Part shown: positions 14,308 to 21,920 of the stretch, piece after piece
Layout: each line of letters begins with the position of its first letter
How positions within the stretch are numbered: position 1 is the stretch's first letter
NCBI GenBank assembly: GCA_013388855.1
Contig: JACAEM010000031.1
Span: 124,001-188,000 of the forward strand
Direction: 5' to 3'
Source of the DNA: Chloroflexota bacterium
Lineage (GTDB): Bacteria > Chloroflexota > Anaerolineae > Anaerolineales > Villigracilaceae
Length of the DNA stretch: 64,000 bases
Translations under genes and position numbers: made by a program
The notes under the pieces: model-generated
What the model was told of the DNA's origin: nothing
Database searches by the model: none
What the model saw: only the letters and a program-made list of their open reading frames with translations

Positions 14308-17181
14308 TCATGGGATGTAATAGATAACGATCAATTGTGGCGCGTTGCTGCTCGTCGAATTCCCGGAGAAAAACTTCATATAGTCTGCACTCATATCATC
14401 GTTGTCATCGAGGCTGAAGAACAGGCGGAATTGTGTGACACCAGCCTTGTTGATGATTGGGAGGTTCGCGTCGTTCAGCTGAGCGCCATACCAATGATAC
14501 GTGATTCCTGTAAAAGTATCCACGACGGAACTGGGGCTGGCAGCGGCGGAAAAATCTCCGGTCTGCAGAGCAGTATTCCCGCTGAAAGAACCGTTCCGGA
14601 TCTGCTGCAACAAGGTCCCGTGCGTGGTGAACGGGTCAGTCCCTACCAGTCCCTGTCGCTTGATCTTCACCTGCGCAGAGATGACCACGGCATTGTCTGG
14701 CAGGGAGACGGTATTGAACGAAAGGATAACCCGATATTGCCGGTCTTTTGCATTATCGCCCAGGTTGAAGGTGGTCGACCCTTTGTCGATTGTGCCGCCC
14801 ACCCCCGAATTTTCGCCTGATTCCACCACCCAGCCATCATATGACCCCGCGGATTTAAGGGTTACAGTAACCGGTGTGGTAATGGCGCGGATGATCGTGT
14901 ATGTCTCTCCTGAGGCGAAATCCCCGTTTCCTGTGCCCGCACCGCCCAGCGGATTCCCCCTAAAATCGATGATGCTGTCATTGTCACTCACATCCAATCG
15001 AATGGTTCCGTCTCCTGCGCCGGTGTTGACACTGACTGAATAAGCTGTTTTAGAGATGGGCGTCACACTGGCGATGAAAGCGTCTGTGATTCCGGAACTG
15101 ACCGTCAGCCCAAAATCATCGAACGGCGCGGCCAAGTCCACACCTGTGACTGCTTCTGAGAAAGTGATAGTGAAATTGACATTCGCGGCATTGGTGGGAT
15201 TGGAATTCGCCCGCAGGCTTGATATTGCTGTTGGCGGCGGGTCGACCTCGTATTCGAAGGCTCCGAGGTCCGGTGCGTTGCCGATGAAATTATCGTTGAT
15301 GCCGGGGATCGAAATACCGCGGTCGATGTTCGGGCTTGAGGGGATGAGCGTAAAATTCCCCCCGGTTGGGTCAGTGAATCCGGGAATGCTTTCATGACCG
15401 TTGCATTCGAGTCCGGTTGCGTTGCATAAGGAGGTCATTGTGCTGTAGTTTACATTTTCCCATTTGAAATGCGGCAGGCTGGCGCCTCGGGTGGTGTACC
15501 AGTTGTTGTAATCGAAATCTACACCGGTTGAGCCGATGGGCGTCTCTGCAAACGAGTACCCAGCGCTCTGGATGATATTGTTGCGGATTATGGCATTGTG
15601 CATCGGGCTGATGAGGTCCATCCCATTGATGTCTGTTTGGGTAGACCAGCCTGTGTTGTGATAGATCAACACAATGCCGTCGGAATTCCCGTCCCATTTG
15701 ATGCTTCTCCCTGAGTAGTTGGAGAACACAGAACGCAATACCCAGGTGGGACCCTGCGTGACCGGCGCCAGTGAAACGCCGACGAGACTCGTGTCGATGA
15801 GGTTATCCCGGAACCGTTGGTTGATGCAGGCGCCCTCCGGCTCCAACCCGTCATCGCTGATGTGTTGGATGTGGTTGTCGTAGATGTCGGCATCGAAGGC
15901 AAGCTCGGAGTTTTCCAGCGCGGCAGACGAGCCGGTGTAGATGCCGTTGAAGAAATTATGGATGTGGTTGCCGCGCACAATTGCCCCGACGTGTCCCCGC
16001 ACTACAATCGCGGTCCCCTCCATCGAACTGCCTTTGACCGCCTTCCACGGCCATTCGTTCACCGGCGGGTCGTAGATTTCGTTGAACTCGATGCGGGTGT
16101 CATTGCCCCGGTCTGCGCCGCCGGTCCAATTGAAGTAAACGCCCAGTTGCATATTGTGGATTCTGTTGTGGCGGACCACCAAATGGGAACTGTTGACCGT
16201 GCAGACACCACAGCCGCTGGTGCTTTTGCCGTAATACCGCATTTCGAATCCCTCGACCCAAAGCCAATCCAGCCCGACAGCGTCGAAGGCGTAGTTCAAG
16301 CTGGGAACCTGCCAGGTATGGTTGGCGGGATTATCGAGACTGCGGATGTATAGTTTGAGAGTAGCGGGGTCGAAAAACCAACCTTCATTCATTGCCACTC
16401 CGGCATGTCCCACCTTGTTTTTCAGTCCCTTGAGGTCATCGTATTTATAGAAACGTTTTCCGTCGCGCGCCAGGTAAGTGATGATTCCGCTGATTCTGGT
16501 GAACCAGACCTTCGTCGCGGATGAATCGGCGGTCCAGATATTCCCGGATAATTGCTCGGAGCCATCCAGAATCGCGTTATCCCCCTCGGCTTTGACCTGT
16601 ATCCAACTGTTTTCTTCGCCTGAGGCGCGGAAAACCACCGACTCGTGATAGGTCCCGTCCGCGACCAAAACCTGAGTTCCAGGACCCGCCAAATCCACCG
16701 CCTCCTGGATAGTCTGGAATGGCGCGCCAGCCGAACCATCGCCTCCGGGCAGGGCATCGTCATCGACGTGCAGAACGGCTGCAGGAGAAAATGCAAGTTC
16801 TTCAGGCTGGGTGGCAGTTGAGCCGTTGATCTTTGTGATGCCATCGGTTACTTTGACTTCATAGGAGGTGGATGGGTTGAGGTCAAATAAACTGCCGACA
16901 AGCCGTCCATCATCGATCCGCATGAGTGGATGACCCATGCGCCAGTCGGATTCCCCGCTCAGGCGATACGACAACAGTGCGGTTTCGGGCAGGTCCTCGC
17001 CGCTCACCACCACACCGACGGTTTCGATGTTGGGATACAAGTCCAGGCGGGTAAAGAGGACCGTGCCTGCCAGGGAACTCCCGGCTGAAACGGATGAACT
17101 CGAAACAGCCAGCAGGGCAAGGACTGTCGTAACCACGGTCAAAATCCTGCAAAGGTGGGAAGACGATTTGTTCGTTTTCAT
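14308..17181 (-). CDS. Secreted right-handed parallel beta-helix protein
   Basis: A 957-residue exported protein. A signal peptide (residues 1-33, ending SSVSA) is followed by a fibronectin-like domain (~35-125), then a DUF1565/PbH1-type parallel beta-helix (~140-640) with phrases such as GAPFQTIQEAVDLAGPGT, LVADGTYHESV, and many NxIHNxxxG rungs (RHNRIHNMQLGVYF, RGNHIHNFFNGIY, YDNHIQHISDDG). A bacterial Ig-like domain (~650-750) and a C-terminal DNRLRE-like beta domain (~775-957) follow. Such proteins usually bind or cleave surface polysaccharides; no catalytic residues can be named. It has its own promoter at 17219-17246 and shares a terminator with the convergent small genes. Confidence 0.75.
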   Translation of the reverse strand: MKTNKSSSHLCRILTVVTTVLALLAVSSSSVSAGSSLAGTVLFTRLDLYPNIETVGVVVSGEDLPETALLSYRLSGESDWRMGHPLMRIDDGRLVGSLFDLNPSTSYEVKVTDGITKINGSTATQPEELAFSPAAVLHVDDDALPGGDGSAGAPFQTIQEAVDLAGPGTQVLVADGTYHESVVFRASGEENSWIQVKAEGDNAILDGSEQLSGNIWTADSSATKVWFTRISGIITYLARDGKRFYKYDDLKGLKNKVGHAGVAMNEGWFFDPATLKLYIRSLDNPANHTWQVPSLNYAFDAVGLDWLWVEGFEMRYYGKSTSGCGVCTVNSSHLVVRHNRIHNMQLGVYFNWTGGADRGNDTRIEFNEIYDPPVNEWPWKAVKGSSMEGTAIVVRGHVGAIVRGNHIHNFFNGIYTGSSAALENSELAFDADIYDNHIQHISDDGLEPEGACINQRFRDNLIDTSLVGVSLAPVTQGPTWVLRSVFSNYSGRSIKWDGNSDGIVLIYHNTGWSTQTDINGMDLISPMHNAIIRNNIIQSAGYSFAETPIGSTGVDFDYNNWYTTRGASLPHFKWENVNYSTMTSLCNATGLECNGHESIPGFTDPTGGNFTLIPSSPNIDRGISIPGINDNFIGNAPDLGAFEYEVDPPPTAISSLRANSNPTNAANVNFTITFSEAVTGVDLAAPFDDFGLTVSSGITDAFIASVTPISKTAYSVSVNTGAGDGTIRLDVSDNDSIIDFRGNPLGGAGTGNGDFASGETYTIIRAITTPVTVTLKSAGSYDGWVVESGENSGVGGTIDKGSTTFNLGDNAKDRQYRVILSFNTVSLPDNAVVISAQVKIKRQGLVGTDPFTTHGTLLQQIRNGSFSGNTALQTGDFSAAASPSSVVDTFTGITYHWYGAQLNDANLPIINKAGVTQFRLFFSLDDNDDMSADYMKFFSGNSTSSNAPQLIVIYYIP

Positions 17182-17218
17182 GATACTTCTTTCGGGTCAG
17201 CAGATGGACACCATATTC

Positions 17219-17246
17219 ATTGTATGACTTGGCGCGATGATTGCAA
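17219..17246 (-). promoter_or_regulatory. Promoter of the beta-helix protein gene
   Basis: Minus strand TTGCAA (17246-17241), 16-base spacer, TACAAT (17224-17219); the start codon is about 38 bases downstream, with AAAGAAG before it. Confidence 0.5.
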
Positions 17247-17302
17247 TTACATTTCCATGATGATTCGGGATAGGCAGCCAGAAAGATAAGGTTGGCTATG
17301 GA

Positions 17303-17337
17303 ATCAAAAACGGTCCTGTTACTCTGACAAGGACCGT
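17303..17337 (-). terminator. Terminator of the coiled-coil membrane protein gene
   Basis: ACGGTCC ... GGACCGT followed on the minus strand by TTTTTGATTCC; same family as the hairpins at 13681 and 14259. Confidence 0.75.
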
Positions 17338-17365
17338 CTTGCTCGATTACGCTGCTTCCCCCGGT

Positions 17366-18310
17366 TTATGGTGTCGCTGTCGGTTCAATCGTCAGCGGTG
17401 GGATTGGCGTGAATGTGACAACAGGGGTCGGCGTGAAAGCAGGAATGGGAGGCGCGCTTGCTGTCGGTGAAGCCTCGGGCAGACCGGAGAGAAGGATCTG
17501 CCAGGCGATATCGAGGTCATCGCTGGCGGCTACGGGGAAATCCGGCAGATTGGACAGAGTCAAGTCGAGGCGTAGCAGAACCGCAGTCAGGTCATCTGCG
17601 AGTTCCCGGGGGGCATCCGGCTGGATGGTCGCAAGCAGGTCGCGCGCGGACTGCACATCCTGTCGCGCCAATCCAAAATTGCTTTGATACATGAACAGGC
17701 GGGCGCGCGAAAGCAATTCCATCGATTTGAGCAGGGAGATTTGGCGGCTCAATTCTGCGCCAGCGGCAGTGTTCTGTTCCTGGAGCGTTGCCTGCATATC
17801 CTCCAATGTCTCCAGCGACTCGGTGTGCACCTCGACCTCTTTTTCGATTTCATCTGTCCGTGCGCCGAGAGTCTCGAGCATTTCCGATTGCCGCGCCTGC
17901 TCCGATTCGAGTTCGGACAGCCGGATTTGCAGGTCGGCAATGATTTTTTCGTTCTGTGCTTGCAGTTTCTTCAGTTGCTCCACTTGGCTCGTATTCTCCT
18001 GCACGGGCAGGATGTACTTTTGATAAACCAGCGGCAGTCCGAAATATAGACCAACTCCGATTGCGGCGAGGATAGTCAACACCAAAATACTGCGGAGGAG
18101 AAAACCAAAGAAGCGGCTGACCCTCTGACCGAAACCCGGTCCTGATGCGATTGGTGTGGGGGATGAGGTGGGCGGTACCGGTTCCTGCGCGGCGGATTCA
18201 GGGATGGGTTTCGGTTCGGGTGCAGGGACATCTGCCTCCGTTGATTTGACCGGTTCCTCGGCTGCAACAATCTCCTCCGCAGTTGCGGATTCTTTCACTC
18301 GCTTTGCCAT
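17366..18310 (-). CDS. Single-span membrane protein with coiled coil and proline-rich ends
   Basis: A 314-residue protein: a Glu/Pro/Ala-rich cytoplasmic N terminus (1-60), a membrane helix (about 70-95, ILVLTILAAIGVGLYFGL), then a long outer coiled coil (about 105-190, with repeated Leu/Glu heptads such as IRLSELESEQ and LETLEDMQATL), a helical domain (~195-275) and a Thr/Pro-rich end. No enzyme motif is present. The build suggests a cell-envelope structural or anchoring role, but this is only inference. GGGAGGC before the ATG supports the start. Confidence 0.6.
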   Translation of the reverse strand: MAKRVKESATAEEIVAAEEPVKSTEADVPAPEPKPIPESAAQEPVPPTSSPTPIASGPGFGQRVSRFFGFLLRSILVLTILAAIGVGLYFGLPLVYQKYILPVQENTSQVEQLKKLQAQNEKIIADLQIRLSELESEQARQSEMLETLGARTDEIEKEVEVHTESLETLEDMQATLQEQNTAAGAELSRQISLLKSMELLSRARLFMYQSNFGLARQDVQSARDLLATIQPDAPRELADDLTAVLLRLDLTLSNLPDFPVAASDDLDIAWQILLSGLPEASPTASAPPIPAFTPTPVVTFTPIPPLTIEPTATP

Positions 18311-18441
18311 GAATGCCTCCCGATGAATGGAATAGCTATGTGTTAATTGTAAGCCAAATGCGAACGAAACGCATGGCGAGGATGGGTTTCGATTTTTTGC
18401 ACAGATTTTATTAGTATATAATTAGAAATATGTGCAATATA

Positions 18442-18469
18442 TTGACAAAATATTTTAGATAAATAAAAT
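18442..18469 (+). promoter_or_regulatory. Promoter of the fasciclin gene
   Basis: TTGACA (18442-18447), 16-base spacer, TAAAAT (18464-18469). A GGAGG site at 18501-18505 precedes the ATG. Confidence 0.65.
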
Positions 18470-18509
18470 GGATACAGTGCAAGTAAATCAAATTTAATTC
18501 GGAGGAACA

Positions 18510-19937
18510 ATGAAAACGGTTATCGGTAAGTTTGTCATGGCTCTTTTGATCGTTGCATTTGCAGTCGGTGCATTCGCACCCGCGGCATCCGCCGCTTCAC
18601 CGGAGCGCAAAAAGAAAGGCAATACCATCGTTGACGTGGCTCTGGCGGAAAATGCCAGATCGGGCGAATTCTCGATCCTGATCGCGGCATTGCAGGCGGC
18701 TGACCCGATCGTGCTCAGAACCCTGAGCGGCAAAGGACAGTTCACCGTCTTCGCTCCTACGGACGCGGCATTTGCCTCTCTGCTCGATGAACTTGGCTTG
18801 ACCGCTGAGCAGCTTCTGAGCAACAAGAAACTTGTTACGAATGTTTTGATCTATCATGTGGCGCTTGGAAAGTTCAACTCCGGCAAGGTGCTTGCCTCCA
18901 GCCAAATCAAAATGGCGGATGGTCGTTACCTGAGCCAGAGCGGTGGCGTGTTGACCGATGAAAACGGTCGTACCGCCAACATTGTCGCCGTGGATATTAA
19001 AGCCAGCAATGGTTTCATCCATGTCATCGACAAGGTTGTCCTTCCCAAGAATCCCGCCAGCGGCAATACCATCGTCGATGTGGCTGTGGCGGAAAATGCG
19101 AAATCGGGCGAGTTTTCCATCCTAATCGCGGCATTGCAGGCGGCTGATCCCATCGTGCTCCAACTCTTGAGCGGTTGGGGACAGTTCACGGTCTTCGCCC
19201 CCACGGACGCGGCGTTTGTCTCCTTGCTCGGTGAACTTGGCATGACCGCTGACGAATTGCTCGCCAACAAAGCGTTGGTCACCAATGTTTTGCTCTACCA
19301 CGTGGCGTACGGCAATCTGGACTCCTCGAAGGTGCTTGCTTCCAGCCAAATCCAGATGTCGGATGGTCGTTACCTGAGCCAGAGCGGTGGCGTGCTCACT
19401 GATGAGAATGGTCGCGCCTCCAACATCGTCGCTGTGGACATTCAAGCCATCAACGGCTACATCCATGTAATCGACCGGGTCGTCCTTCCCAAGAATCCTA
19501 CCAGCGCCAATACCATCGTTGACATCGCTTTGGCGGAAAATGCCAAGTCGGGTGAGTTCTCCATCCTGATCGCGGCCTTGCAGGCGGCCGATCCGGTCGT
19601 CCTCCAAGCTTTGAGCGGCAAGGGACAGTTCACGGTCTTTGCCCCCACGGATGCGGCTTTCTTGGCGCTGCTCGACGAACTCGGTATGACCGCTGAGGAA
19701 CTGCTGGGCAACAAGGAATTGGTCACCAAAGTGCTGGCGTATCATGTGGCACTGGGCTTCCTGGATTCCTCGAAAGTGCTTGCCTCCTCCAGCATCAAAA
19801 TGTCTGACGGCGGCACGATTTCACAAAACGGCGGCGTTCTTACCGACGCGAACGGCCGCACGGCCAACATCGTTGCTGTGGATATCAAAGCCAGCAACGG
19901 CTACATCCATATCATCGACCGCGTCGTTCTCCCGTAA
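18510..19937 (+). CDS. Secreted protein with three fasciclin (FAS1) domains
   Basis: A 475-residue exported protein. The signal peptide (1-28) ends at ASA; then three FAS1 domains start at residues about 37, 185 and 333, a period of exactly 148 residues (444 bases). Each has the FAS1 landmarks: NTIVDVA, FTVFAPTDAAF (H1 motif), LVTNVLxYHVA (YH motif) and GxIHVIDxVVLP. FAS1 domains mediate cell-surface adhesion. No membrane anchor, LPXTG or lipobox is present, so it is probably released or held by partners. It is a single-gene unit between its own promoter and a terminator. Confidence 0.92.
   Translation: MKTVIGKFVMALLIVAFAVGAFAPAASAASPERKKKGNTIVDVALAENARSGEFSILIAALQAADPIVLRTLSGKGQFTVFAPTDAAFASLLDELGLTAEQLLSNKKLVTNVLIYHVALGKFNSGKVLASSQIKMADGRYLSQSGGVLTDENGRTANIVAVDIKASNGFIHVIDKVVLPKNPASGNTIVDVAVAENAKSGEFSILIAALQAADPIVLQLLSGWGQFTVFAPTDAAFVSLLGELGMTADELLANKALVTNVLLYHVAYGNLDSSKVLASSQIQMSDGRYLSQSGGVLTDENGRASNIVAVDIQAINGYIHVIDRVVLPKNPTSANTIVDIALAENAKSGEFSILIAALQAADPVVLQALSGKGQFTVFAPTDAAFLALLDELGMTAEELLGNKELVTKVLAYHVALGFLDSSKVLASSSIKMSDGGTISQNGGVLTDANGRTANIVAVDIKASNGYIHIIDRVVLP
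18621..19932 (+). repeat. Three tandem 444-base coding repeats (FAS1 domains)
   Basis: Units begin near 18621, 19065 and 19509, all opening with AATACCATCGT. They are similar enough at the base level (long shared stretches such as GGTCGTTACCTGAGCCAGAG in units 1 and 2) to show recent duplication or gene conversion. Confidence 0.8.
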
Positions 19938-19998
19938 GACCCTTCAAAACTCTCCTCTTCTTCAGGTATTGAGAGAAAACTTTAGAGGTACAGGAAGG

Positions 19999-20026
19999 CT
20001 CACCCCAGTCGAAAGACTGGGGTGAG
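19999..20026 (+). terminator. Terminator of the fasciclin gene
   Basis: Perfect 12-base arms CTCACCCCAGTC / GACTGGGGTGAG with a GAAA loop, then TGTTTAAT. Confidence 0.75.
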
Positions 20027-20050
20027 TGTTTAATAGGGTTTATTCCTCCA

Positions 20051-20079
20051 TTCATATTGAGAGACGCACAGGCTATAAT
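20051..20079 (+). promoter_or_regulatory. Promoter for a leaderless ROK kinase mRNA
   Basis: TTCATA (20051-20056), 17-base spacer, TATAAT (20074-20079). The A of the start codon (20086) is seven bases past the -10, at the expected transcription start, and no ribosome binding site is present. Confidence 0.6.
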
Positions 20080-20085
20080 TGCGGC

Positions 20086-20982
20086 ATGAAAACTTCTCAA
20101 CTCTATGGTGGCATTGAAGCAGGCGGGACGAAATTCGTCTGTGTTGTGGCGAGCGATCCCGGCCGCGTTGTGGAAGAGATCCGTTTCCCAACGACGACTC
20201 CCGAAGAGACATTGCAAAATTCGATCAAATTCTTCCAACCGTTCGTCGAATCGGGACAGATTCACAGCATCGGCATTGGGTGTTTTGGTCCGCTCGACCT
20301 CGACCCCACTTCGCCGACCTACGGACACATTCTATCTACGCCCAAACCGCATTGGAGCAACGCCGATGTGCTGGGTACGCTCCGCCGTGCCTTGAACGTA
20401 AAGCTTACACTCGACATGGACGTCAATGTGGCAGGATTGGGCGAACACATCTGGGGCGCCAGCCGCGGACTCGACCCGTCGTTGTACCTCACCATCGGGA
20501 CGGGCATCGGCGGCGGGTACATCAAGGACGGCAAGCCGCTGATCGGGATGCTCAACCTCGAGATGGGACATCTGCGCATCCCGCACGACCGGGAATTGGA
20601 TCCGTTTAACGGAAGTTGCCCCTTCCATAGGGACTGCTTCGAGGGGCTCGCGAGTGGGCCCGCCATCGAGAAAAGGCTTGGGGTAACGGGAGCCGTCGTC
20701 CCGGAGGAGGACGCGTTCTGGGACATCGAGGTGGAATACATCGCCTCCGCGCTCATGAATTACATCCTGACCTTGTCTCCGAAGAAGATCATCCTGGGTG
20801 GGGGGGTGATGCAGCGCGAATTCCTGTTTCCGAAGATCAGGCAGAGGGTGCGGGCGTTGCTGAACGGATATGTGGTCCACAAGAACCTGCTGGAGACCAT
20901 CGACCAATATATTGTTCCACCTGCGTTGGGGAATCGGTCAGGCAGCATGGGGGCGGTTGCGCTCGCTTCTCTGACGGCGTAG
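20086..20982 (+). CDS. ROK family sugar kinase, fructokinase type
   Basis: A 298-residue ATP-dependent sugar kinase. The N terminus YGGIEAGGTKFVC is the fructokinase variant of the ROK phosphate-binding loop. The catalytic and zinc region reads GHLRIPHDRE...CPFHRDCFEGLASGPA (His, two Cys and His ligands, then the EGLASGPA signature), as in the YdhR/ScrK-like group that phosphorylates fructose or mannose. A second glycine-rich loop, TIGTGIGGGY, lies near residue 135. The start at 20086 fits the family; the frame from 20026 overlaps the upstream terminator. A transporter follows after five bases and may share the transcript. Confidence 0.87.
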   Translation: MKTSQLYGGIEAGGTKFVCVVASDPGRVVEEIRFPTTTPEETLQNSIKFFQPFVESGQIHSIGIGCFGPLDLDPTSPTYGHILSTPKPHWSNADVLGTLRRALNVKLTLDMDVNVAGLGEHIWGASRGLDPSLYLTIGTGIGGGYIKDGKPLIGMLNLEMGHLRIPHDRELDPFNGSCPFHRDCFEGLASGPAIEKRLGVTGAVVPEEDAFWDIEVEYIASALMNYILTLSPKKIILGGGVMQREFLFPKIRQRVRALLNGYVVHKNLLETIDQYIVPPALGNRSGSMGAVALASLTA

Positions 20983-20987
20983 CCTTC

Positions 20988-21914
20988 ATGGATTCGAAAC
21001 GACATATCGCCGCCATTTTACAGGCGGTCTTTGTGACTTTGCTCTGGTCGACATCGTGGGTGCTGATCAAATTCGGCTTGCGCAATCAATTGCCCGCCTT
21101 GACCTTTGCGGGGCTGCGCTATGTCACTGCATTTTTATGTTTGATTCCCTTTGTTGTTTTCAATCGCTCTGAACGCCAACGGATCAGGGACCTGCGCCGT
21201 TCTGATTGGTTCTGGCTGGCTGTACTTGGGTTGTTTGTTATCACGCTGGCACAAGGCGCTCAATTTCTCAGCCTTGCCTACCTGCCTGCCGCGATGGTCA
21301 GCCTGGTGCTCAACCTGACGTCCGTTGTTGTGGGTGTAGCGGGCATCTGGTTGATTCGGGAATCGCCCTCCCGACTTCAGTGGGTCGGCGTGGGAGTGAC
21401 CGTCCTGGGAGTCGGTCTTTATTTTATCCCGGTTACTTCTGCGGGAATGATTGGCCTCGGTTTATTGGCGGCGGTCCTTGGGATGTTGTCCAACGCGATA
21501 TCATCCCTGCTGGGACGAAAAATCAATTTGCAGGACCATCTTTCACCGTTGGCTGTCACGTTCGTCAGCATGGGGATCGGTTCCGTGCTGTTGCTGGTGA
21601 CCGGCCTACTCACACAGGGATTTGGACACCCCTCCTTGTCTGATTGGGTGATCATTGGCTGGCTGGCGGTGGTGAATACGGCATTCGCCTTCACCTTGTG
21701 GAATCATACGCTCCGCACGCTTTCTGCAATCGAATCCAGTGTTATTAACAGCCTGATAATGCCGCAGATTGCCCTGCTAGCATTCTTCTTCCTCGGCGAG
21801 ACTCTATCCATCAAAGAAATGCTTGGGCTGGCGCTTGTCGCCGTTGGCGTGCTTGTTGTCCAATGGCGGAGGCACCGAGAAGAAAAGAACACCCCTCAGG
21901 CAGGGGTGTTGTAA
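20988..21914 (+). CDS. EamA/DMT superfamily transporter
   Basis: A 308-residue inner-membrane protein with ten hydrophobic helices in two EamA repeats, each opening in the usual way (LLWSTSWVLIKFGL in the first, AVLGMLSNAISSLLGRK in the second). DMT proteins export or import metabolites such as amino acids or nucleobases; substrate unknown. Five bases separate it from the ROK kinase. The last codons (NTPQAGVL) are encoded by a terminator hairpin, so the gene ends inside its own terminator. Confidence 0.85.
   Translation: MDSKRHIAAILQAVFVTLLWSTSWVLIKFGLRNQLPALTFAGLRYVTAFLCLIPFVVFNRSERQRIRDLRRSDWFWLAVLGLFVITLAQGAQFLSLAYLPAAMVSLVLNLTSVVVGVAGIWLIRESPSRLQWVGVGVTVLGVGLYFIPVTSAGMIGLGLLAAVLGMLSNAISSLLGRKINLQDHLSPLAVTFVSMGIGSVLLLVTGLLTQGFGHPSLSDWVIIGWLAVVNTAFAFTLWNHTLRTLSAIESSVINSLIMPQIALLAFFFLGETLSIKEMLGLALVAVGVLVVQWRRHREEKNTPQAGVL
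21888..21910. terminator. Bidirectional terminator between the DMT transporter and the ion-channel fusion gene
   Basis: AACACCCCT / AGGGGTGTT with a five-base loop. On the minus strand it is followed by CTTTTCTTC, so it serves the channel gene best; on the plus strand it overlaps the end of the DMT gene. Confidence 0.6.
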
Positions 21915-21920
21915 GCGGTA

